Source: Microbacterium sp. USTB-Y
GTDB lineage: Bacteria; Actinomycetota; Actinomycetes; Actinomycetales; Microbacteriaceae
Direction: 5' to 3'
Assembly: GCF_023703415.1 (NCBI RefSeq)
Contig: NZ_JAGMTU010000001.1
Location: 310,001-374,000, forward strand
Length of the DNA stretch: 64,000 bases
The notes beneath the pieces were generated by a model. It was not told where the DNA came from. It did not search any database and saw only the letters and a list, made by a program, of their open reading frames with translations. A program made the translations under genes and the position numbers. Positions 16,412 through 24,126 of this stretch are shown one piece after another (the first letter of the stretch is position 1; every line of letters starts with the position of its first letter).

Positions 16412-17841
16412 CAGCCCTCAGCCGCTCCGACGGAGGCGACCTCGGCCGCGCGGGCGTCGGCGCCGTCCTCGCCGCGGTCCGCCTCGAGGATCTGCGCCGC
16501 CGCGAGGCGGCCCATGCGGATCGCGCCGTCGACGTGCTGGTAGCCGGCGCCGGCCATGTCGGAGCAGGCGAAGTGGATCGGGCCGACCGCGGAGCGGAGG
16601 TCCTTCCCGTAGCGGTGCAGGCCGCCCATGTCGAAGCTCGCCGCGTACGCGCCGCGGGTCCACTCCTCGGTGCCCCAGTCGCTCTCGTAGTAGACGACGG
16701 GGTTCTTCGCCTCGGGACCGTAGTAGTGCGAGAGCGACTCCAGGATCCGCTCCTTGCGCTCCTCGGCGGAGAGCTCGAAGAGGTCGTCGGCGTTCTGGTC
16801 GCTGACGAAGCCCACCAGGGTGCCGCGCTCGTCGCCGTGGTTGGTGTTGTCGTACGCCTCGTGCGAGAGCTCGTAGGGGCTGAACGCGGTGCCGGACAGG
16901 CCCTGCTCGCGCCAGAACGGACGGTCGTAGACGGCGTGCACCTTGATGACGAAGCCCATCGAGAGGTGCTGGTGCATCTGGTGCTGACGGCGCGGCAGCG
17001 GCGGCACGAACGAGATCCGGTCGTACAGCACGGGGGCGAGCGCGAGGACCGCGTGACGGGCGCGGACGGTGAGCGAGTCGGTCGTCGCCGTGACGCCGCT
17101 CTCGTCCCACTCCAGCGAGCGCACGGGCTGGTTGAGGAGCACGTCGTCGCCGAGACGCTCGGCGAGCAGCAGCGGAACCTGCTGCAGGCCGCCGATCACG
17201 CGCTTGTCGAGGATGAAGTCCGCGTCGACGAGGTGCGAGTACGACCCGGCGGACGCCGCCATGAGCAGCGACTGCAGCAGCGAGAACGCGTGCGTCGGCT
17301 TGGTGAGCATCGCGGATCCGGTCGCGAACGCGAGGTTGCGCACGGCCTCGTCGTCATCGGTCTGCTGGCGCAGCCACGCGTCCCAGGTGACGGAGTCCCA
17401 CTCGGCCGCCTTCGGGTGCGCGTACGGGCGGTCCGGGTCGATCTCGGCGACCATGGCGTCGAGGCGCTCGGTGATCTCGGCGATGACCGCCTCGGTCTCG
17501 GCGGAGACCGGGAACATCTCGCCGGTGAAGCGGTGCAGCGTGCCGTCGGGGCCGACGTAGACGCTGTCGCCCTCGCGGTAGCGGCTGAACGTCTCCAGTC
17601 CCAGCTCGTCGATCGTCTCGATCAGCGCATCCTGGTCGGGAGAGACCCACTGGCCGCCGATCTCGAGCATGGCGCCGTCGATGACGTCGGTCCAGAGCCG
17701 GCCGCCGACCCGGTCGCGGGCCTCCAGCACCACGACCGACAGACCCGCCTTGCGCAGTTCGTTCGCGGCGGTGGTGCCTGCGGCGCCCGCTCCCACGATG
17801 AGCACGTCACGGGTGATATCGGCCAATTTCGACTCCTTCAT
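16411..17841 (-). CDS. Flavin amine oxidase, putrescine oxidase-like
   Basis: A 476-residue flavin monoamine oxidase-family enzyme. The FAD Rossmann motif DVLIVGAGAAGTTAA is near the N-terminus, with the MAO fingerprint ARDRVGGRLW after it, and a C-terminal FAD-binding region (HFACSDMAGAGYQHVDGAI). The substrate region, including GSYSHLVDAD and ESDWGTEEWTRGAYAASF, resembles actinobacterial putrescine oxidases as far as I can judge. It would oxidise putrescine to 4-aminobutanal, ammonia and H2O2. The neighbouring gabT, gabD and PucR genes support polyamine catabolism; substrate identity is inferred. Confidence 0.85.
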   Translation of the reverse strand: MKESKLADITRDVLIVGAGAAGTTAANELRKAGLSVVVLEARDRVGGRLWTDVIDGAMLEIGGQWVSPDQDALIETIDELGLETFSRYREGDSVYVGPDGTLHRFTGEMFPVSAETEAVIAEITERLDAMVAEIDPDRPYAHPKAAEWDSVTWDAWLRQQTDDDEAVRNLAFATGSAMLTKPTHAFSLLQSLLMAASAGSYSHLVDADFILDKRVIGGLQQVPLLLAERLGDDVLLNQPVRSLEWDESGVTATTDSLTVRARHAVLALAPVLYDRISFVPPLPRRQHQMHQHLSMGFVIKVHAVYDRPFWREQGLSGTAFSPYELSHEAYDNTNHGDERGTLVGFVSDQNADDLFELSAEERKERILESLSHYYGPEAKNPVVYYESDWGTEEWTRGAYAASFDMGGLHRYGKDLRSAVGPIHFACSDMAGAGYQHVDGAIRMGRLAAAQILEADRGEDGADARAAEVASVGAAEG

Positions 17842-17901
17842 CGGTCTGCACCGGTCGGTGCGCTGTGCAGGTCTCCCTGCGGTTCTTCATGGAAAAGTTG
17901 C

Positions 17902-17940
17902 CGGGCGCGATCCAGCATCCCCCGATCCCGATCGCGCCCG
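17902..17940 (-). terminator. Terminator downstream of gabT
   Basis: 11-bp perfect arms CGGGCGCGATC / GATCGCGCCCG, 7 bp after the gabT stop. It suggests that the oxidase gene has its own promoter in 17842-17901. Confidence 0.7.
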
Positions 17941-17946
17941 GACGTC

Positions 17947-19308
17947 TCAGTGGGCCGCGAGGGCCTCGGCGATGATGTCCAGACCCTCGTTGAGGAGGGC
18001 GTCGCCGATCGTCAGCGGCGGGAGGAAGCGGATCACGTTGCCGAACGTGCCGCAGGTGAGGACGATGACGCCCTGCGCGATCGCGGCCTTGGCGACCGCG
18101 CCGGTGAGGGCCGCGTCCGGGGCGCCCGTGGCCGGGTCGACGAACTCGGCGGCGATCATCGCACCGTGTCCGCGGATGTCGCCCACGCGCGGGTCGGCGG
18201 CCTGGAGGGCGCCGAGGCGGTTCTTGAGCAGTGCGCCGATCTCGGTGGCGCGCTCGAGCAGGCCCTCGGTCTCGTAGGCGTCGATCGCGGCGAGCGCGGC
18301 GGCGCAGGCCACCGGGTTGCCGCCGTACGTGCCGCCGAGGCCGCCGGAGTGCGAGGCGTCCATGATCTCGGCGCGGCCGGTCACCGCGGCCAGCGGCATG
18401 CCGCCGGCGATGCCCTTGGCGGTGGTGATCAGGTCGGGCTCGATGCCGAAGATCTCGCTCGCGAACATCGACCCGGTGCGGCCGAAGCCGGTCTGCACCT
18501 CGTCGGCGATGAAGACGACGCCGTTCGCGCGGCACCACTCCAGGATCGCGGGCAGGTAGCCGTCGGCGGGGACGATGAAGCCGCCCTCGCCCTGGATCGG
18601 CTCGATGATGACGGCGGCCAGGTTGTCGGCGCCGATCTGCTTCTCGAGCTGCAGGATCGTGCGGGCCGCCGCCTCGTTGCCGGACAGGCCGTCGCGGAAC
18701 GGGTACGACGCCTGTGCGCGGTACACCTCGGGGGCGAACGGGCCGAAGCCGCTCTTGTAGGGCATGGCCTTGGCGGTGAGCGCCATGGTCAGGTTGGTGC
18801 GGCCGTGGTAGCCGTGGTCGAAGGCGACGACGGCCTGACGGCCGGTGTGCTTGCGGGCGATCTTGATCGCGTTCTCGACGGCCTCGGCGCCCGAGTTGAA
18901 CAGCGCGGTCTTCTTCGCGAAGGCGCCGGGGGTGAGCCGGTTGAGGGCCTCGGCGACCTCGATGTAGGACTCGTACGGCGAGACCATGAAGCAGGTGTGC
19001 GTGAACTGGGCGGCCTGGGCCGCGATGGCGGCGGCGACCTTCGGGTGCGCGCTGCCGACCGTGGTCACGGCGATGCCGGAGCCGAGGTCGATGAGGGAGT
19101 TGCCGTCGGCGTCGACGACCACGCCGCCGCCCGCGGCGACCGCGGCGACCGGCACGGTGTGCCCGACGCCGGCCGGGACGGCCGATGCCTTGCGGGCGAG
19201 GATCTCTGCCGACCGGGGGCCGGGGAGCTCGGTGACGAGGCGGCGCTCCTGCGGAAGGGAGGGACCGCCGAGGGGAAGCGTTTCTGCCGATGCGTCGATG
19301 GTGCTCAT
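17947..19308 (-). CDS. gabT: 4-aminobutyrate--2-oxoglutarate transaminase
   Basis: A 453-residue class III PLP aminotransferase. It shows the PLP-phosphate site NSGAEAVENAIK, the DHGYHGRTN stretch, the Asp of FIADEVQTGFGRTG and the Schiff-base Lys in TTAKGIAGGMPLA. It would convert GABA plus 2-oxoglutarate to succinate semialdehyde plus glutamate. ATG at 19308 is used; an in-frame ATG 12 codons upstream is an alternative. It is divergent from the PucR regulator across a 112-bp gap containing a palindrome. Confidence 0.92.
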   Translation of the reverse strand: MSTIDASAETLPLGGPSLPQERRLVTELPGPRSAEILARKASAVPAGVGHTVPVAAVAAGGGVVVDADGNSLIDLGSGIAVTTVGSAHPKVAAAIAAQAAQFTHTCFMVSPYESYIEVAEALNRLTPGAFAKKTALFNSGAEAVENAIKIARKHTGRQAVVAFDHGYHGRTNLTMALTAKAMPYKSGFGPFAPEVYRAQASYPFRDGLSGNEAAARTILQLEKQIGADNLAAVIIEPIQGEGGFIVPADGYLPAILEWCRANGVVFIADEVQTGFGRTGSMFASEIFGIEPDLITTAKGIAGGMPLAAVTGRAEIMDASHSGGLGGTYGGNPVACAAALAAIDAYETEGLLERATEIGALLKNRLGALQAADPRVGDIRGHGAMIAAEFVDPATGAPDAALTGAVAKAAIAQGVIVLTCGTFGNVIRFLPPLTIGDALLNEGLDIIAEALAAH

Positions 19309-19355
19309 GGCCTCGAGACTACGGAGGTCGCCGCCGCACAGCATTCGCCGAAGCG

Positions 19356-19361
19356 TACAAT
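19356..19361 (+). promoter_or_regulatory. Candidate -10 box for the PucR-family gene
   Basis: TACAAT in the divergent gap 60 nt upstream of the pucR start. No good -35 is visible, as expected for an activated or weak promoter. It sits just upstream of the 19375-19389 palindrome. Confidence 0.35.
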
Positions 19362-19374
19362 CTGGGTGACGATT

Positions 19375-19389
19375 TCGCCGGAACGGCGA
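19375..19389. promoter_or_regulatory. Palindromic operator candidate between gabT and pucR
   Basis: TCGCCG-GAA-CGGCGA, a perfect 6-bp inverted repeat with a 3-nt centre, located between the two divergent starts. It is a plausible site for the adjacent PucR-family regulator. Confidence 0.4.
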
Positions 19390-19420
19390 CAACGGTATCG
19401 GCGCGGAAGGAGCGCACACG

Positions 19421-20917
19421 ATGGAGCAGCAGCCGACCCTGCGCACCCTGCTCGGAAGGCGCGACCTGCACCTGCGCCTGGTCGGCGACGAGGCGGCGCT
19501 GCCGCCCGGATCCCTCGATCGGCCGCTGCGCTGGGTGCACAACTCCGACCTCACCGATCCCACGCCGTTCCTCGCCGAGGACATCGCCCTGCTGACGACC
19601 GGCACGCAGTTCGGCGACGACGACGAGGCGGGCGTGGGCGCGTACGTGCACCGCCTGGTGGATCGCGGCGTGGTGGCGCTCGGATTCGGCACCGAGGTGC
19701 ACCGCAGCGGGATCCCGGCCGGCCTCGCCGCCGCCTGCGCCGCGTGGGGCCTGCCGCTGCTCGAGGTTCCCTACGGCACCCCGTTCATCGCCGTCGCGCG
19801 CGCCCATGCCGAGGCGATCGCGGCGCAGGCCTACGCACGACGCACCTGGGCGCTGGAGACGCAGCGAGCGCTGTCGGTCGCCGCCCTCCGCCCGCACGGG
19901 CTGGAGTCGACGCTCACCGAGCTCTCCCGCCGGCTCGGATGCTGGGTCGGCATGTACGACGCCGCCGGGCAGCTCGTGCACGAGCATCCCGCCGACGGAT
20001 CCTCCCCCGCGCTCGACGAGGCCGCAGCCGATCTGCTGGTCCGCGGGGGATCCGCGAACCGCGTCGTCCAGGCCGGCGAGGCCGCCCACACGCTGCTGAC
20101 GGTGGGACGGGCCGGGCACCTGCGCGGGGTCGTCGCGATCGCGAGCGGCACCCTGGATCCCGAGACCCGCGGAGTCGTGACCTCCGTCATCGCGATGGCC
20201 GGGCTCTCGCTCGAGCAGAGCCAGCAGCTCGAGCGCAGCCGGCGCCGGCTGCACCGGCAGCTGCTCGCCTCTCTGCTCGCCGACGACCCCACGCTCGCAC
20301 GCCGGGTCCTGGGCGCGCTCCCGCCCGCCCCCATCGTGGTGGCCGTCGCCGCCGGACAGCGCCAGAGCGCGGTCGTGGAGTGGTGGGAGCGCCAGCCCGC
20401 CGACGCCCCCGCGGCGTTCCTCGCCGAGTCCGAGGAGGGGCTGGTGATGTGCCTCGCGGTCGGCGACGCCGGGCTGCTGGACGAGGTCGCGGCGCGCACC
20501 GGCGTGCGCATCGGCGCCTCGGCCCCGGAGGAGTACACCGGCTTCTCCCGAGCGCACGCCCAGGCGCTCACGGCCCTGCGGCGCTCGGGCGACGCCGGCG
20601 TCGCCCGCTACGCGGACACCGCGGAGACCAGCGTGCTGGCGGCGTTCGCCACCGACGAGGCGCGGCTCATCGCGGAGTCGCTGCTGGCGCCGCTGCGGCA
20701 GCACGACGCCCAGGAGGGGGCCGAGCTCGAGCGGTCGCTGCGGGTGTGGCTGGAGCACGACACCCGCCTGGAGCCCGCCGCCGCCGCGCTCGGCGTGCAT
20801 CGGCACACGCTGCGCACTCGGATCGGCCAGGCCGCGATGATCCTCGACGCCGACCTCACATCGTTCCCCGCACGGGCCGAGCTCTGGGCGGCCCTGCGCA
20901 CCGCGGGCGACCAGTGA
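19421..20917 (+). CDS. PucR-family transcriptional regulator of the putrescine/GABA genes
   Basis: A 498-residue regulator with PucR architecture: an N-terminal PucR-type sensory region (WVHNSDLTDPTPFLAEDIALLTTG), a central GAF-like/GGDEF-derived part, and a C-terminal helix-turn-helix (RLEPAAAALGVHRHTLRTRI). Members in this context typically activate polyamine or GABA catabolic genes. It is divergent from gabT, and a GGAAGG-type site precedes the ATG. The effector is unknown; GABA or an aldehyde intermediate would be natural. Confidence 0.85.
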   Translation: MEQQPTLRTLLGRRDLHLRLVGDEAALPPGSLDRPLRWVHNSDLTDPTPFLAEDIALLTTGTQFGDDDEAGVGAYVHRLVDRGVVALGFGTEVHRSGIPAGLAAACAAWGLPLLEVPYGTPFIAVARAHAEAIAAQAYARRTWALETQRALSVAALRPHGLESTLTELSRRLGCWVGMYDAAGQLVHEHPADGSSPALDEAAADLLVRGGSANRVVQAGEAAHTLLTVGRAGHLRGVVAIASGTLDPETRGVVTSVIAMAGLSLEQSQQLERSRRRLHRQLLASLLADDPTLARRVLGALPPAPIVVAVAAGQRQSAVVEWWERQPADAPAAFLAESEEGLVMCLAVGDAGLLDEVAARTGVRIGASAPEEYTGFSRAHAQALTALRRSGDAGVARYADTAETSVLAAFATDEARLIAESLLAPLRQHDAQEGAELERSLRVWLEHDTRLEPAAAALGVHRHTLRTRIGQAAMILDADLTSFPARAELWAALRTAGDQ

Positions 20918-20933
20918 CGCAGGTGGTGCGCTC

Positions 20934-20951
20934 GCCCCGCTGAGGCGGGGC
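20934..20951 (+). terminator. Short hairpin after the PucR gene
   Basis: GCCCCGC-TGAG-GCGGGGC followed by CTTC, 16 bp after the stop. It is compact and GC-only. Confidence 0.6.
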
Positions 20952-20983
20952 CTTCGCCAGTGAGGTGGCGCCCACGCGGGTCG

Positions 20984-21682
20984 TCACCTCGCCAGCGCCG
21001 CCAACATCTCCGCAGCCGTGCCCGAGAAGATCGGGCCGTGCCCGACGACGATCGACCGTTCGGGCAGAGCGCGCAGACGCTCCAGGCTGACCGGGGTCTG
21101 CGCCGGGTCGTCGCTGAACGGACCGACCTGCACGTCCGAGGAGCCGTTGAGCACGTGCCTCGTCGTGATCGCATCGCCCACGAAGATCGCGCCCACCGCG
21201 GGCACGCGGATCGCGACGGATCCGGCCGAGTGCCCCGGCAGGGCGATGATCTCCGGGGATCCGGGCAGGTCCAGCACCTCCCCGTCCTGCACGGTGCGCA
21301 CCGCGCCGAGGTGCTTCGGCCGCAGGCCGCCGCGGCGCAGCGCGGCGGCGAGGAACTGCACGGTCGGACCCAGGCGCATCTTCCCGCCCGAGGCCGACGG
21401 CGTCTTCTCCCCCTGGGCCCGCCCCGCATCGGCCTCGTGCACGAAGGTCGGCACTCCGTGCTCGGTGCGTAGCCATTCCGCGACGCCGATATGGTCGCTG
21501 TCGCCGTGGGTCAGCACGACGCCGCGGATGTCGGAGACGCTGCGCCCCGCGGCCGCGAGCGCCTGCTGCAGGATCCGGCGATCGCCCGGGAGTCCCGCGT
21601 CGATGAGCGTGACGCCCTCGTCGGTGACGACGGCGTGCATGGCGACGATGTCGTCGCCGATCCGGAGGAGTTCTGCATTCAT
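20984..21682 (-). CDS. MBL-fold metallo-hydrolase
   Basis: A 232-residue metallo-beta-lactamase-fold hydrolase. The metal-binding motif HxDxDH is visible as THGDSDHIG (near residue 60), a further His is in ALPGHSAGSVA, then Asp in FVGDAIT and a late His in VVGHGP. The HGDSDH form is common in glyoxalase II-like and quorum-lactonase-like enzymes, but the substrate cannot be assigned. It starts within 2 bp of a duplicated operator shared with the divergent TetR gene, which therefore probably controls it. Confidence 0.85.
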   Translation of the reverse strand: MNAELLRIGDDIVAMHAVVTDEGVTLIDAGLPGDRRILQQALAAAGRSVSDIRGVVLTHGDSDHIGVAEWLRTEHGVPTFVHEADAGRAQGEKTPSASGGKMRLGPTVQFLAAALRRGGLRPKHLGAVRTVQDGEVLDLPGSPEIIALPGHSAGSVAIRVPAVGAIFVGDAITTRHVLNGSSDVQVGPFSDDPAQTPVSLERLRALPERSIVVGHGPIFSGTAAEMLAALAR

Positions 21683-21683
21683 G

Positions 21684-21726
21684 ATGGCTACGTTATATAG
21701 CTATCATGGCTACTGTCAATAGCCTT
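21684..21726. promoter_or_regulatory. Duplicated TetR operator candidate
   Basis: Two tandem inverted repeats of the form ATGGCTA-N7-TAGC(T/C)(A/T)T: 21684-21704 and 21706-21726, period 22 bp. They lie in an AT-rich patch between the divergent hydrolase and TetR starts, where a TetR dimer pair would block both promoters. Confidence 0.6.
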
Positions 21727-21777
21727 ATGATGAAGGTCATCCGCACCGAGCCGAAGCGCACCGCAGAGGAGGAACCG

Positions 21778-22431
21778 ATGCCGGCACCTCAGCGCGTCAC
21801 CCGCGCCGCCCTCACCGCCGCCGCCCGCACGATCGCCGAGCGCGACGGGATCGACGCCGTCACCATCAGCGCCGTGGCCGCGGCCGTCGGCGTGCGCGCG
21901 CCCAGCCTGTACAAGCACGTGACGCACCGGCACGACCTGCTCCGGCTCATCGCCGACGACGCGGCCCGCGAGCTCGGCGACGACATCGCCGCCCTCGCCG
22001 GATCCGCCGCAGACCCCGCCACCGCCCTCACCGCGATCGGCCACGCGTTCCGGGCGTTCAGCGCGCGCTCCCCCCGTGCCGCATCCCTGCTGTTCTCCGG
22101 GGCGGCGCTCAGCGCGGAGCCGGCGTCCGAGTCGATGAGCGCGCTGACCGCGACGCTCCTCGACGCCGTGCGCGCCTCGACTCCGGGCGATCCGCTCCCC
22201 GCCGCACGGACCTTGACCGCCTGGGCGCACGGCTTCTGCACCATGGAGCAGGCCGGGGCCTTCCGGCTCGGCGGCGACGTGGACGAGGCGTTCGAGTTCG
22301 GCCTCGCGACCCTCGTGGCGGCGCTGACGGACCTCCGCGCCGCGCCGGAGACGCCGCGTCGGGAGACCGTGCACGATTCAGGCCGTCTTCAGGCCGAGGC
22401 AGCAGGCCGGCGCGGAAACACGCGACTCTGA
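21778..22431 (+). CDS. TetR/AcrR-family transcriptional regulator
   Basis: A 217-residue regulator with an N-terminal TetR helix-turn-helix (AARTIAERDGIDAVTISAVA followed by GVRAPSLYKHV) and a C-terminal ligand/dimer domain (ALTAIGHAFRAFSARSPRAA). The start at 21778 follows AGAGGAGG by 5 nt. Earlier in-frame ATGs at 21706 and 21727/21730 would put coding sequence inside or right at the operator repeats and lack a ribosome site. It probably represses itself and the divergent metallo-hydrolase. Confidence 0.85.
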   Translation: MPAPQRVTRAALTAAARTIAERDGIDAVTISAVAAAVGVRAPSLYKHVTHRHDLLRLIADDAARELGDDIAALAGSAADPATALTAIGHAFRAFSARSPRAASLLFSGAALSAEPASESMSALTATLLDAVRASTPGDPLPAARTLTAWAHGFCTMEQAGAFRLGGDVDEAFEFGLATLVAALTDLRAAPETPRRETVHDSGRLQAEAAGRRGNTRL

Positions 22432-22510
22432 TCCGCGCCTAAGACCATCCAGCCTGAATTGCGCACACGGCGTCGAGCGGAACCGACCGACGAAGCCCCG
22501 CCGGGGCCGC

Positions 22511-23947
22511 TCAGGCGGGCGCGTGCGCCTCGAGGAACTCGTACACATCGGTCGTGTCGACGCCGGGGAACGCCCCGGTCGGCAGGGTGGCCAGCAGCGT
22601 CCGCGGGGTGCGCACGTTCGGCCAGGACTGCTCGCGCCACCGCGCCTCGAGGTCTGCGGGAGCCCGCCGGCAGCACACCTCGACGGAGTGCTTCGAGACA
22701 CCGCGGTTGGGCGTGTCCCGCCCGATGAACCACTTCGTGTCGTCGAAGCGCACGCCGACGCTCACCGAGTGCAGGCCCTCGCTCGACGGCTCCACGCGCG
22801 CCGTGCACCAGTACGTGCCGTTGCCGGTGTCGGTGTACTGGTAGTACGGGTTGAAGCGGTCCTCCTCCTCGAACACGACCCGGCTCGTCCACTTGCGGCA
22901 GCACATCTGCCCCTCGATGGATCCGAGCCGATCGGTCGGGAAGTTCACGTCGTCGTTCTCGTACGCCTTCGTGATCGTGCCGGACTCGTGCACCTTGAGG
23001 AAATGCACGGGGATGTCGAGGTGCCGGGTGGCGAGGTTCGTGAACCGATGCGCCGCGGTCTCGTACGACACGGAATAGGCGTCGCGGAGGTCCTCGATGG
23101 AGATCGCCCGGCGCTCCTTCGCATCCTTCAGCACCGGGACCAGGTGCTCCTCGGGCATGAGCAGGGCGCCGGTGAGGTAGTTGGTCTCCACCCGCTGACG
23201 CAGGAACTCGGCATAGCTGCGGGGCTCGGAATGGCCGAGGATCCGGCTCGACAGCGCCTGCAGCACCGCCGTGCGCGCATCGCCCTTGCCCGGGACGCGA
23301 CTGGACAGGTACAGCCGCCCGTGAGCGAGGTCGGCCACGCTGCGGGTCGACTGCGGCAGGTCGGGCGCATAGTGCAGGGTGAACCCGAGGTGTGCGGCGA
23401 TGTCGCTCGCGGTGCGCTGGGTGAGCGGGCCGCCGGGGTGCCGCACCGCGGCGAGGATCTCGGCCGCCTTCCGCTCCAGGTCGGCGAAGTGGTTGTCCTG
23501 GCTGCGCATGAGGTGGCGCAGCTCGAGGTTGGCCCGGCGCGCCTCCTCCGGGGTCGCGGCACGCTCGTCGCGCAGCCGCTCGATCTCCCCGTGCAGCGCG
23601 AGCAGCGCCTTGAGCGCCTCGTCGGGAACGGTCTTGGCGATCCGGAACGGGGCGATCCCGAGCGCCTGGAAGGTCTGCCCCTTCATCGCGCGCTCGACAG
23701 CGACCTCCATGCCGCTGCGCTCGTCGAGCGGCCCTTCGGCGAGGATCTGGTCGATCGTCGTGTCCAGCGCCCGCGCGATCGCCTGCAACTGGGTGAGCTT
23801 GGGCTCGCGCTTGCCGGTCTCGATCATGGAGACCTGGCTCGGCGCCCGGTCGATGGCCGTCGCGAGCTGCTCCAGAGTGAGGCCCGCGGCCGTGCGGAAC
23901 TGTCGGATGCGGCGTCCGATCGTGAGGGCGTCGACCTCTTCACTCAT
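22511..23947 (-). CDS. ramB: Acetate-metabolism transcriptional regulator RamB
   Basis: A 478-residue regulator matching the RamB/ScfR architecture. It has an N-terminal XRE-type helix-turn-helix (IRQFRTAAGLTLEQLATAIDRAPSQVSMIE, read in two parts around residues 14-43), a central IrrE/ImmA-like region without a clear HExxH, and a C-terminal Cys-containing domain (MCCRKW, YWCTAR, VCCRRAP). In C. glutamicum RamB represses aceA, aceB and pta-ack. The start at 23947 follows GAGGAG. It lies divergent from aceB, the expected target. Confidence 0.88.
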   Translation of the reverse strand: MSEEVDALTIGRRIRQFRTAAGLTLEQLATAIDRAPSQVSMIETGKREPKLTQLQAIARALDTTIDQILAEGPLDERSGMEVAVERAMKGQTFQALGIAPFRIAKTVPDEALKALLALHGEIERLRDERAATPEEARRANLELRHLMRSQDNHFADLERKAAEILAAVRHPGGPLTQRTASDIAAHLGFTLHYAPDLPQSTRSVADLAHGRLYLSSRVPGKGDARTAVLQALSSRILGHSEPRSYAEFLRQRVETNYLTGALLMPEEHLVPVLKDAKERRAISIEDLRDAYSVSYETAAHRFTNLATRHLDIPVHFLKVHESGTITKAYENDDVNFPTDRLGSIEGQMCCRKWTSRVVFEEEDRFNPYYQYTDTGNGTYWCTARVEPSSEGLHSVSVGVRFDDTKWFIGRDTPNRGVSKHSVEVCCRRAPADLEARWREQSWPNVRTPRTLLATLPTGAFPGVDTTDVYEFLEAHAPA

Positions 23948-24126
23948 GCGGGGCTCCTCGGGGTCTCGTTCCGGGTCGTCAGGGCCCGATTCTGTCACGA
24001 AAGCAGAATTCTCGACAAACTTCTCCCCGATTTCGGTCATTGCCGTTCCGGATCTTCACGCAGAGTGGTCACAAGCCACCCCGGCACCGATGCCGGACCG
24101 GATCCCACTCACGGAGGAGACAGATC

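Noticed and set aside
23948..24126. A RamB binding site between ramB and aceB
   Set aside because: I looked for the TTTGCAAA-type motif known from Corynebacterium; only a short AGAATTCT palindrome (24005-24012) and ACAAACTT are present, which is not convincing.
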